A DNA stretch of 48,736 nt from SAR116 cluster bacterium AG-325-I21 (GTDB taxonomy: Bacteria; Pseudomonadota; Alphaproteobacteria; Puniceispirillales; Puniceispirillaceae), in contig QBYK01000012.1 of the NCBI GenBank assembly GCA_003282865.1, positions 1 through 48,736 of the forward strand, written 5' to 3'. The notes beneath the pieces are model-generated. The model worked only from the letters and a program-made list of their open reading frames with translations. It was not told where the DNA came from and made no database searches. Position numbers and translations under genes: made by a program. Shown in pieces: positions 33,534 to 41,999 of this stretch (its first letter is position 1; the number at the start of each line of letters is the position of its first letter).

Positions 33534-36320
33534 TTATTCAGCAGCGGCAGCGCCAGTGGAGGCAACAACACGACATGCAGCAAATTTGAATTCAGGAATT
33601 TTACCAAACGGATCAACCACCGGATTAGTGAGCATATTGGCAGCCGCTTCAACATACGCAAAGGGAATGAAAACCATATTTTCAGCTACAGACCGGTCCT
33701 CCCGTGCCATAATCGAAATTGATCCACGACGGGATTCAATTGTAACCATTTCACCAGCTTTCACACCCAAATGGCGGAGGGTTTTAGGATGAAATGAAGC
33801 GTTTGCTTGAGGCTCCACCGCGTCTAAAACAGTTGCCCTCCGCGTCATTGATCCAGTATGCCAATGTTCAAGTTGTCGTCCGGTCGTCATAATGATGGGA
33901 TAATCAAGATCAGGCGCTTCTGCGGGCGCAATTATTTTAGCAGGAGTAAACCTTGCACGACCCTCATACCTTGGGAAACCATCTCCAAAAACGATTGGTT
34001 GCCCTGGATCAGTCTCATCCAGCGATGGATATGTAACAACATTTTCACTCTCAAGCCTTTCCCATGTAATATTTTTAAGAGATTTCATTGAGAGCTTCAT
34101 TTCAGCAAATACATCTTTAGGATGCATATAGTCCCAGGCTAATCCTAGTCTTTTTGCAAGTTCAACCGTAATCCACCAATCTTCACGGGCATCGCCAGGA
34201 GGCGCAATCGCTGGCCGTCCCATTTGAACCTGCCGATTTGTGTTGGTGGCGGTTCCTGTTTTTTCAGCCCAAGCTGAAGCTGGCAATATTACATCTGCAA
34301 AATTTGCAGTTTCAGTGATGAAGATATCCTGCACTACCAAATGGTCTAGTTTGGCGAGCGCATCTCTGGCGTGGGCTACGTCAGGATCTGACATCGCTGG
34401 GTTTTCGCCAAGGATATACATCGCCTTGATATCACCATCGTGCACCGCATCTAATATCTCTGTTACCGTTAACCCTTTCTCTGAATTCATATTTTCTGAC
34501 TTCCAAATGTCATTAAATGCCGATCTTACTCCCTCATCTGTAACACTTTGATAATCGGGCAAAAACATTGGAATCATTCCAGCATCCGACGCACCTTGCA
34601 CATTGTTTTGCCCGCGGAGAGGGTGCAACCCTGTGCCGGGCCGGCCAACCTGACCACACATTAGGGCAAGAGAAATCAAACATCTTGAGTTATCTGTTCC
34701 ATGAATGTGCTGTGAGACCCCCATGCCCCAAAAAATCATAGCAGAAGTAGCGCCAGCAAAATCACGAGCAACACTACGAAGGGTTTTTGAGTCAATACCA
34801 CAGAATTCAGACATTTTTTCTGGGGAAAAACCTTTTAAATGGGCTTTCATCTCATCCCAATTTTCTGTGAAAGTGTCGATGTATTGTTGATCAAAGAGAT
34901 TTTCTTCGACGATAACATGCATAATCGCATTCAACATAGACACGTCGGCGCCTGGACGAAATTGCAACATATGCGATGCATGCCGTTTCAGACCTTGTCC
35001 ACGGGGATCCATCACGATAAGTTTTCCACCACGTTTGGCGAATTGCTTAAAGTAGGTAGCAGCTACAGGGTGATTCTCAGTTGGGTTTGCACCAATAACG
35101 ATCGCAACATCGGCATTTTCAATTTCGTTGAAAGTTGCTGTGACAGCGGCTGAACCCACATTTTCCATGAGCGCGGCAACAGAAGATGCGTGGCATAACC
35201 TTGTACAATGATCAACGTTGTTATGACCAAACCCCTGTCTTATCAGCTTCTGGAATAAGTAAGCCTCTTCATTCGAGCATTTTGCCGAGCCAAAGCCCGC
35301 AACACGTTTTCCTGCAACATCGCGGTGCTTTGCAAACCCGTTTGCCGCGACATCAAGCGCCTCTTCCCACGTAGCTTCCCGAAAATGCGTGAAGGGATTG
35401 GCAGGGTCTACATTCAGACCTTTGCTCGGCGCGTCATTCCGCCTAATCAAGGGAGTAGTTAATCGGTGTTTATGGTGGACATAATCAAATCCAAACCGAC
35501 CTTTAACGCACAGACGATTTTCATTTGCTGGCCCATTTATGCCCTCAACATATTTAATTTTTTCATCTTTAATCTTGAACGATAGTTGACAGCCAACACC
35601 GCAGTAGGGGCAAACAGACTTTACCTCACGGTCATAATCCTTGCTATCTCCCGCTTGTTTATCATCAAGCACGGAAGCTGGCATTAGAGCTCCGGTTGGA
35701 CAGGCTTGAACGCACTCACCACACGCTACGCAAGACGACTGTCCCATTGGATCAGCCATATCAAACACGATCTGAGATTCATGACCACGCCCGGCCATTC
35801 CGATCACGTCGTTGACCTGGACTTCACGACAAGCTCTAACGCAAAGATTACAATGAATACAAGCGTCCAAATTAACGTTCATTGCAACGTGACTATCGTC
35901 CAAAAGCGGCACATGACACGCTGCTCGCGAAGGGAAACGACTCTCACTGACACCGGTCATTAGCGACATCAGATTAAAATGAGAAGATGCGTCATGCGAT
36001 ATTTCTGGCTGGTCAGCAGCGAGAAGTTCTACTATCAGGGCCCTTGATTTTATAGCTCGATCTGATGAAGTGTTAACAACCATACCATTTTGGACAGATC
36101 TAACACAGGAGGCGGCAAGCACCCGCTCTCCCTCAATTTCAACCATACATGCCCGGCAATTGCCATCTGAACGATAACCAGTTTCAGCTTTATGACAAAG
36201 GTGTGGTATCAATGTCCCCTGTTCTTTTGACGCCTCCCATATTGTTGTTCCCTCAGGCACTTCAATATCTTTACCATCCAATCTAAATGTCACCATTTTC
36301 GAGGATATTGAGTCTAGCAT
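33534..36320 (-). CDS. fdhA: NAD-dependent formate dehydrogenase, catalytic alpha subunit (FdsA/Fdh1A type)
   Basis: This 928-residue molybdenum/tungsten enzyme oxidises formate to CO2. The N-terminal NuoG-like domain binds [2Fe-2S] (C42, C55, C58, C72), followed by a His-Cys3-type site, two 4Fe-4S clusters (CIHCNLCVRAC and CVACGECVQAC), then CPYCGVGCQ introducing the bis-MGD domain and the metal-ligand cysteine in DHCTRLCHASS. Cysteine, not selenocysteine, is encoded. The start ATG 36320 has GAGG 6 nt upstream, 7 nt after the fdhB stop. Length and layout match soluble NAD-linked enzymes such as FdsA or Methylobacterium FDH1. It recycles formate from Frc and the hydrolase to NADH. The mob and moe genes in the window supply its cofactor. 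Confidence 0.92.
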   Translation of the reverse strand: MLDSISSKMVTFRLDGKDIEVPEGTTIWEASKEQGTLIPHLCHKAETGYRSDGNCRACMVEIEGERVLAASCVRSVQNGMVVNTSSDRAIKSRALIVELLAADQPEISHDASSHFNLMSLMTGVSESRFPSRAACHVPLLDDSHVAMNVNLDACIHCNLCVRACREVQVNDVIGMAGRGHESQIVFDMADPMGQSSCVACGECVQACPTGALMPASVLDDKQAGDSKDYDREVKSVCPYCGVGCQLSFKIKDEKIKYVEGINGPANENRLCVKGRFGFDYVHHKHRLTTPLIRRNDAPSKGLNVDPANPFTHFREATWEEALDVAANGFAKHRDVAGKRVAGFGSAKCSNEEAYLFQKLIRQGFGHNNVDHCTRLCHASSVAALMENVGSAAVTATFNEIENADVAIVIGANPTENHPVAATYFKQFAKRGGKLIVMDPRGQGLKRHASHMLQFRPGADVSMLNAIMHVIVEENLFDQQYIDTFTENWDEMKAHLKGFSPEKMSEFCGIDSKTLRSVARDFAGATSAMIFWGMGVSQHIHGTDNSRCLISLALMCGQVGRPGTGLHPLRGQNNVQGASDAGMIPMFLPDYQSVTDEGVRSAFNDIWKSENMNSEKGLTVTEILDAVHDGDIKAMYILGENPAMSDPDVAHARDALAKLDHLVVQDIFITETANFADVILPASAWAEKTGTATNTNRQVQMGRPAIAPPGDAREDWWITVELAKRLGLAWDYMHPKDVFAEMKLSMKSLKNITWERLESENVVTYPSLDETDPGQPIVFGDGFPRYEGRARFTPAKIIAPAEAPDLDYPIIMTTGRQLEHWHTGSMTRRATVLDAVEPQANASFHPKTLRHLGVKAGEMVTIESRRGSISIMAREDRSVAENMVFIPFAYVEAAANMLTNPVVDPFGKIPEFKFAACRVVASTGAAAAE

Positions 36321-36327
36321 AACTGCC

Positions 36328-38019
36328 TCATCTAATTTCGTTAGAGAAGTGTTTCATTGTCATACGAATTGGGTTTGGCGCTGCCTGACCAAGCCCGCAT
36401 ATAGACGCATCCTGCATCACGTCACAAAGATCGGTTAAGAGAGATTGATCCCAAGTTTTTGCCTGCATTAGTTGGACTGCTTTGCCACAACCAGTTCGAC
36501 ATGGAGTGCATTGACCACAACTCTCATCTTCAAAAAAGCGCAACATATTAAGAGCGGCATCGCGCACCTTATCTTGATTAGACAGGACCACTACTGCAGC
36601 AGAGCCAATGAAGGTACCGTGTGCCTGCAGCGTATCAAAATCGAGCGGAACGTCATCAATGCTGGCGGGCAGTAAACCCGATGATGGTCCACCCGGCTGA
36701 TAAGCCTTAAATTGGTGACCTTCCGCCATGCCACCTGCTGCCTGAATAATGTCTAGGATGGTTGACCCTGCCGGCAGGAGGTACACGCCGGGCTTGGCCA
36801 CTCGTCCTGAAACTGAATAGCTACGCAAGCCTTTACGGCCATTCTTTTCAACTGATGACAGAATTTCTGGTCCCTCACGACACACTCGAGCGATCCAATG
36901 CAGAGTCTCGATGTTATGAACTAATGTTGGGCGCCCAAAGATCCCAACCTGCGCAACGTAAGGTGGGCGATGACGTGGTAGGCCTCGCTTACCCTCAATC
37001 GACTCAATCATCGCGCTTTCTTCACCACAGATATAGGCCCCAGCACCACGGCGCAGATCAATATATCCTGGACTAACAATCCCAACCTGTTCCAAACGAT
37101 CAATTTCATCAGCTAAAATCGTCAGCACAACTGGATATTCGTCACGCATGTAGATAAAACATTTATCAGCTTCGACCGCCCACGCCGCGATCAACATACC
37201 CTCAAGGAACAAATGGGGCATACGTTCTAGATAATAGCGATCTTTAAAGGTTCCAGGCTCACCTTCATCACCATTTACCGCAAGATAGCGAGGCCCTTCA
37301 GCAGCCCGCACAAAACCCCATTTCTTTCCTGATGGAAACCCAGCACCGCCGAGGCCACGAAGACCACTTTGATTCACGAGGTCTTGGACCTCCTCCCAGT
37401 TGCCATCAAGGCGCAACGACTCTAACTGTTTATAACCGCCATCTTCCTGATAGGCCGCCAAATTCTGATAATTTGTGATGTGGGGGTGCGTATCACCCGT
37501 TGCAATTGCGGCCTCAACCTTCTCAATAGAGGCAAAATCAATATGATTGTGACCTATTTCTAAGGCGGGCGCAGCATCACATCGCCCCATGCACGGCGCA
37601 CGAAGAATTCGGACCTCAGACTGATCCAAGCCATCCTCGAGCACAGTTTTTAGTTTCTGCGCCCCTGCAAGCTCGCATGAAAGTGAGTCACAAACGCGGA
37701 TGGTTAGCGCTGGTGGCGGCACTTCGTCGGCTTTAATCACGTCAAAGTGCGCGTAAAAGCTTGCGACTTCGTAGACTTCAGTCTGAGATAGCCGCATCTC
37801 ATCAGCCAACGCATTTAAATGCGCGACGCCTAGATGCCCGTATTGATCTTGGATTAGGTGTAAAAATTCAATTAGCAGGTCCCGTCGGCGGGGGCTATCT
37901 CCCAACAGGGACCGCACATCGGATAAAGCTGAGTCATCAACTTGGCGACCCTTTGGCGTTTTTCGCCCTTTGCCCGGAGCTGATTTCCAAACACCAATAT
38001 CACCGTCAAAAGTATCCAA
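36328..38019 (-). CDS. fdhB: Formate dehydrogenase NADH-module beta subunit, NuoE-NuoF fusion (Fdh1B type)
   Basis: This 563-residue fused diaphorase subunit has an N-terminal NuoE-like domain with [2Fe-2S] cysteines C110, C115, C143 and C147. It continues into a NuoF-like domain with SGLRGLGGAGFPSGKKW (FMN/NADH), VNGDEGEPGTFKDR, GAGAYICGEESAMIESIEG and the 4Fe-4S ligands ESCGQCTPCRTGC. It passes electrons from FdhA to NAD+. Fusion of the two domains is the FDH1 arrangement of Methylobacterium, not the split FdsG/FdsB of Cupriavidus. The start is TTG at 38019, six nt after AAGGAG, and no alternative methionine fits before residue 75. It precedes fdhA by 7 nt. No fdsC or fdsD accessory gene is in the window. 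Confidence 0.92.
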   Translation of the reverse strand: MDTFDGDIGVWKSAPGKGRKTPKGRQVDDSALSDVRSLLGDSPRRRDLLIEFLHLIQDQYGHLGVAHLNALADEMRLSQTEVYEVASFYAHFDVIKADEVPPPALTIRVCDSLSCELAGAQKLKTVLEDGLDQSEVRILRAPCMGRCDAAPALEIGHNHIDFASIEKVEAAIATGDTHPHITNYQNLAAYQEDGGYKQLESLRLDGNWEEVQDLVNQSGLRGLGGAGFPSGKKWGFVRAAEGPRYLAVNGDEGEPGTFKDRYYLERMPHLFLEGMLIAAWAVEADKCFIYMRDEYPVVLTILADEIDRLEQVGIVSPGYIDLRRGAGAYICGEESAMIESIEGKRGLPRHRPPYVAQVGIFGRPTLVHNIETLHWIARVCREGPEILSSVEKNGRKGLRSYSVSGRVAKPGVYLLPAGSTILDIIQAAGGMAEGHQFKAYQPGGPSSGLLPASIDDVPLDFDTLQAHGTFIGSAAVVVLSNQDKVRDAALNMLRFFEDESCGQCTPCRTGCGKAVQLMQAKTWDQSLLTDLCDVMQDASICGLGQAAPNPIRMTMKHFSNEIR

Positions 38020-38034
38020 AGTGCACTCCTTGAA

Positions 38035-38057
38035 AAATGTGCGAAACTGTCACATTT
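38035..38057. promoter_or_regulatory. CRP-like dyad just upstream of fdhB
   Basis: AAATGTG and CACATTT are perfect 7-bp arms around 9 nt, ending only about 16 nt before the TTG start. The arms equal those of the CRP consensus but the spacer is one base longer, so a CRP/FNR-family or GntR-type dimer is possible, or chance. Adjacent to the ribosome site, it would most likely block. The remainder of 38020-38300 shows no gene. Confidence 0.4.
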
Positions 38058-38300
38058 CACAGTCTTAGCGTCTATTAGATTGTATGAATTACCAGATAGC
38101 CAAAGCGATAAAAGTAATTGAGCCATGACATAAACACATCTGGTTCCTTTTATCCACAAAAACTAATCAAACCATAGGATTAACAATATTTGACCAAGTG
38201 TTAGAAACACGATAACAAAGAAACTCTGTGAATTTCCTCAACACCCCAGAACCCTAGAACCTCAAACTACCAAGATTCACTAAACTTATTAGGATCCCAA

Positions 38301-39293
38301 ATGAGCTTACCGACCCAAATGAAAGTTATCGAAATGTGTGAGTTTGGGGGGCCTGACGTTTTAAATAAAGGCATACGTGAATTGCCTAAAGTAAGCGCTG
38401 GTGAGGTATTGATTAAAGTAAGAGCCGCTGGAGTAAACGGGCCTGACCTTGTGCAAAGGCGCGGCCATTATCCGCCTCCAAAAGGTGCTTCCGACTTGTT
38501 AGGCCTCGAGGTATCAGGGGAGATTGTTGCTTTGGGTAGCGATCAAACGCGATGGTCAGTTGGTGACCCAGTATGCGCACTTACGAATGGCGGAGGCTAC
38601 GCCGAATATGTTGCTGTGAATGCTAGGCACTGTCTCCCTATCCCAGACGGCGTCAACGAACAGGATGCGGCTGGCCTGCCGGAGACTTATTTCACCGTTT
38701 GGAGCAATATCTTTTTTAACCAAAAAATAAATCACGGCAGTGTTTTCCTTGTGCATGGGGGATCTGGCGGCATTGGGTCTACCGCGATACAAATTGGCGC
38801 GGCCATGGGTTTGCAAGTTTTCGCAACGGCAGGATCAGCTGATTCTTGTACCTTTTGTGAGGAGCTTGGGGCGTATCGGTCGATCAATTTTAATAAAGAG
38901 GATTTTGTCCCAATCCTTCGTGAAATTGGTGGAGCAAATATAATTCTAGATATTGTTGGCGGTGACTATGTTGTTCGAAATATCAGAGCAGCGCATGCTG
39001 ATGCAAAGATTATCCAGCTTGCCTTTTCCCTTGGGTCAAAGATAGACGTTGACCTGATGCCCGTCATGCTAAAGCGTCTCACCCTAACCGGTTCTACATT
39101 AAGGTCACGCTCCGACGAATTTAAATCTGAAGTGGCCTCGGATTTAATACGAACCGTATGGCCACTTTTCGGATCATCACCGCCAAAATTACGAACAACA
39201 ACATTTGCCCAATTTGATCTTGCCGATGCAGACAAGGCACATACGCTAATGGAGTCAGGAAGTAAGCGCGGCAAAATTTTACTGACCATGTAA
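38301..39293 (+). CDS. Zinc-independent NADPH:quinone oxidoreductase (PIG3 type)
   Basis: This 330-residue medium-chain dehydrogenase/reductase has the PIG3/quinone oxidoreductase pattern. MKVIEMCEFGGPDVL starts the catalytic domain, AAGVNGPDLVQRRGHYPPP marks the subgroup, GLEVSGEIV and ALTNGGGYAEYV follow, and HGGSGGIGSTAIQIG is the NADPH-binding turn. The structural-zinc cysteines are absent. It probably reduces quinones or alkenals to limit oxidative or electrophile stress. It is transcribed away from the fdh genes, with AGGA 6 nt before its ATG. Its substrate is unknown and no functional tie to the neighbours is obvious. Confidence 0.87.
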   Translation: MSLPTQMKVIEMCEFGGPDVLNKGIRELPKVSAGEVLIKVRAAGVNGPDLVQRRGHYPPPKGASDLLGLEVSGEIVALGSDQTRWSVGDPVCALTNGGGYAEYVAVNARHCLPIPDGVNEQDAAGLPETYFTVWSNIFFNQKINHGSVFLVHGGSGGIGSTAIQIGAAMGLQVFATAGSADSCTFCEELGAYRSINFNKEDFVPILREIGGANIILDIVGGDYVVRNIRAAHADAKIIQLAFSLGSKIDVDLMPVMLKRLTLTGSTLRSRSDEFKSEVASDLIRTVWPLFGSSPPKLRTTTFAQFDLADADKAHTLMESGSKRGKILLTM

Positions 39294-39338
39294 ACGTCCC
39301 AAACCAGCAAGCTATTATTCTAAGTTGGACTGCTATGC

Positions 39339-39983
39339 TTAACCCCAATCAACTTGAAAATATGTCACAATATCTTGGACCTCTGCCTCATCGAGACCGA
39401 ATGTAGGCAAACGTCGCAGCATGAGCGCCAGCTTTGACGTCTCTTCCAACTCTTCAATGGCGAAAACAGCTTCCTCCAGACCTCTTCCAGCTACGACTGG
39501 CCCATGATTGGCCAGCATTACAGCGCTATAACGACCTTCAAGATCTCTAATTGCTTGAGCAACAGCTTTATCCCCCGGGCGAAAATAGGGCAATAAAGCC
39601 ACCTTACCAAGCCACATTATTGAATAGGCGGTTAACGGGGGCAGAAAATTTGCCGGATCTTCAACCGGCAATTTGGAAAGCACAACGGAATTGGATGAAT
39701 GAAGATGGACAATAGCACCGGGCTTCGAACGGCTTTCATAAAAGGCCGTATGAAGAGGCATTTCCTTGGTTGGTTCATCGCCTGAAAGCAGTACCGCATT
39801 TGTATCAAGCAAGCTTATTCGACTCGGATCAAGGCGCCCTAAACAGCTCTCAGTTGGTGTGGCTAGCAGCTTCCCATCATCACAGCAAACCGAGATATTA
39901 CCGCTGGATCCAACGGTAAGTCCTCGATCAAACATTGATCTGGCGTAAAGACAAATCTGTTCACGAATCTGCGCTTCTGTCAT
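39339..39983 (-). CDS. otnC: 3-oxo-tetronate 4-phosphate decarboxylase (class II aldolase/adducin family)
   Basis: This 214-residue zinc-dependent aldolase fold corresponds to OtnC, which decarboxylates 3-oxo-tetronate 4-phosphate to dihydroxyacetone phosphate in tetronate (C4 sugar acid) catabolism. SSGNIS near residue 25, the E-M-P-L-H-T-A-F-Y signature, zinc ligands in HLHSS and ANHGPVVAGRGLEEAV are intact. It overlaps the otnK pseudogene by 4 nt (ATGA), the usual otnK-otnC pairing. OtnK normally makes its substrate, so its loss leaves this enzyme without a local supply. It may be decaying, use a different aldol substrate, or be fed by a kinase elsewhere. Confidence 0.85.
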   Translation of the reverse strand: MTEAQIREQICLYARSMFDRGLTVGSSGNISVCCDDGKLLATPTESCLGRLDPSRISLLDTNAVLLSGDEPTKEMPLHTAFYESRSKPGAIVHLHSSNSVVLSKLPVEDPANFLPPLTAYSIMWLGKVALLPYFRPGDKAVAQAIRDLEGRYSAVMLANHGPVVAGRGLEEAVFAIEELEETSKLALMLRRLPTFGLDEAEVQDIVTYFQVDWG

Positions 39984-41232
39984 CCTATTTCCCCTTCCAA
40001 TACTAGTGCTGCCTTTTGGAAAAAGTCATCTGCACCAAAATTTCCTGACTTTAAGGCCAGTGTGAGCGTTTTACCCGCCCGCATTGCAGGAACACCGGGA
40101 TCAATTTCCGGTCCTATCGACAAACTTTTCAGGGCCAACGCTTCAACCACCGCTCCTGATGTTTCTCCGCCTGCAACAATCAATCGTTCAATTCCAGCAT
40201 CTACAAGCAGGATAGCAACCTCGTCAAACATTCGGTCAAGTTTGGTAGCTACCGCTGTGACGCCAAATTCAGCCTGCACAGATTTCACCAACTTTGGAGA
40301 TGCAGAAGAATACAGAATCGGCGCACCGTTTTGTGCCAAAAGCCAGCTTACAAGTTTGTTTACACTGACCTCACCACGCATCACCGCTGCAACATCAAGT
40401 TGCTATTGCATTTCATTTCCCGCATGGGTTGCAATTTGTCGACAAGTTGCCTCAGAACAGGACCCACTCAGAACCGCACATCGCCCTTTTTGCCCTTTCC
40501 ATTCAATTTTTGTTCTAGCAAGCATTTCGGATTTGGCAAAATTAGCAGGCAGTCCCTTTGCCGCGACAGAACCGCCAGTGACGAGCAGTAAGTCTTTGGC
40601 CGCCGCTCCAATGGCAAGAAGATTTTCATCATAAATAGCATCAACAACAATCAAATTGCGGCCCTCTCGCGCTTCATTCACCAGCGCCTTGCGAATGGCG
40701 CTCTCGCCCTGCCCTACAACGGCCATCGGCACATGACCTACCACCCCCTTCGACTGGCTTGAAAGGATTCGACGAAGATCAAAGTCACACATGGGGGTAA
40801 GGGGTGATCTTTCATCGGGCTATCTGACAATAACTGGTCTTTTACAAACAAATGCCCTTGAAAAACCGTTCGTCTAGCTCCTGGAAATGCTGGACAAAAT
40901 ATAATTTGGTCAACGCCTAAAACCAAAGCCAAAGCCTCAGCGACCGGGCCAATATTGCCGTCAGTCGTTGAGTCAAACGTCGAACTTTATTTGAAAAAAA
41001 TTTGCTGACAGCCCTGGGCCTGCAGCCATTCCAGTGCTTTCAGCGACCGAGCAATTGCATCATGTTTTGGAATTAACCGCGATTTCAAGGCAATAACTCC
41101 AGCCTCAATCGAGGCTTTAGCAGCGCTCTCGGGGACACCACTATATTGAACCACAGCCATTCCAGACCTTGCTAATGTATTCGCAAGATCGCTGGCACCC
41201 GTAAAATCATCGGCAATACAGCCAAGCAACAT
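39980..41232 (-). pseudogene. otnK: otnK (3-oxo-tetronate kinase) with three inactivating lesions
   Basis: The whole four-carbon acid sugar kinase is readable: MLLGCIADDFTGASDLANTL at the start, STFDSTTDGNIG, IFCPAFPGARRTVFQGHLFV, LVTGGSVAAKG and the C-terminal IVAGGETSGAVVEAL nucleotide-binding region. Three breaks interrupt it. In-frame TAA at 40987-40989 stands where relatives read F-F-K-Y-C-S-T-F. A one-base deletion in a C run near 40793-40806 shifts H-P-L to the wrong frame before M-C-D-F-D. In-frame TAG at 40403-40405 precedes Q-L-D-V-A-A-V-M-R-G. Length is 1,253 nt; adding one base gives 418 codons, the family's normal size, so a single base loss fits exactly. The window assembly could hold errors, but two clean nonsense codons make true decay likely. 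Confidence 0.88.
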
Positions 41233-41349
41233 AGCGTTTTATCACTTTCCCAAAAAGCAGCAAAAATTCAACGAAACAAGCTGCAAGAGCCAACACATTT
41301 TTGTGACTACCGATGGGCCCGCCAGCGAAGTTTTTAACCTTAAATCGAC

Positions 41350-41964
41350 TCAGGAATGCAACTCAAGAACATGCTGCATAGACGGTCGTTGGCGCATCAA
41401 TATGTCGTGCTGTCTGATTTTGGCGAATTGCCCAAGATCTACTCCATCATCCCAAAACCATCTGGTGACCAGGGCCATGTAGGGATCGCAAAATGAAAAC
41501 CTATCACCTAAAACAAAAGGGCCTTTTAGGTAATGCTCTTCAATCATTTGTGCGTATTCTGTCATATTGGCAGTAACCTTTGCACTCATCGCCTGGTGCA
41601 CCAATGGGTCATCGGCCCAGCGGGCCCCCCGGTGTTTGTGTGCATGCGCCACGTGCACTGTTGAAGCCATGTAACTGTTAAATGCTTGAGCAGTCGCAAA
41701 CTCAAACGGATCAGTTGGTGCGAGGTTTTTTTCTGGCAAAATTTGAGCAATGTACGCAAGCATCGCGGGTGTTTCAGTCAGGATACCCTTCTCTGTGATA
41801 AGGGCGGGTACACGCCCCTTTGGATTTATCTTGAGAAAAGCAGGTGACAGTTGTTCTTTTGTTTGGAAATCAATCCTCACTGCTTCATACTTAAGACCAG
41901 TTTCTTCAAGTAAGATGTGGGGGGCATAGGCAGCAGAACTTTTTGCGTAATAAAAAATATACAT
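41350..41964 (-). CDS. Glutathione S-transferase family protein
   Basis: This GST of about 204 residues has an N-terminal thioredoxin fold (MYIFYYAKSSAAYAPHILLEETGL, the INPKGRVPALI cis-proline turn, and TETPAMLAYIAQ with the glutathione gamma-Glu contact) and an all-helical C-terminal domain with the G-D-R-F-S-F-C-D-P-Y helix-capping motif (normally G-D-x-x-S-x-A-D). The likely catalytic residue is one of the N-terminal serines. ATG 41964 is preferred to a TTG two codons upstream. It lies 35 nt after the Ldh2-type gene and 117 nt before otnK on the same strand. The role is unknown; detoxification or a glutathione-dependent isomerase step are options. Confidence 0.85.
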   Translation of the reverse strand: MYIFYYAKSSAAYAPHILLEETGLKYEAVRIDFQTKEQLSPAFLKINPKGRVPALITEKGILTETPAMLAYIAQILPEKNLAPTDPFEFATAQAFNSYMASTVHVAHAHKHRGARWADDPLVHQAMSAKVTANMTEYAQMIEEHYLKGPFVLGDRFSFCDPYMALVTRWFWDDGVDLGQFAKIRQHDILMRQRPSMQHVLELHS

Positions 41965-41999
41965 TTCCAATGCTCTTTTATCAATTGTGAGCGCGATTT

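Noticed and set aside
33534-36320. Selenocysteine-containing formate dehydrogenase
   Set aside because: The metal-ligand position in D-H-C-T-R-L-C-H is encoded by an ordinary Cys codon and no in-frame TGA occurs.
40738-40932. Separate small gene inside the otnK region
   Set aside because: It is the middle of otnK read on past the one-base deletion; its first part matches the kinase and its tail is out-of-frame sequence.
41233-41349. A roughly 34-residue hydrophobic frame between GST and otnK on the minus strand
   Set aside because: No start codon with a ribosome site and no family pattern; too short to support.
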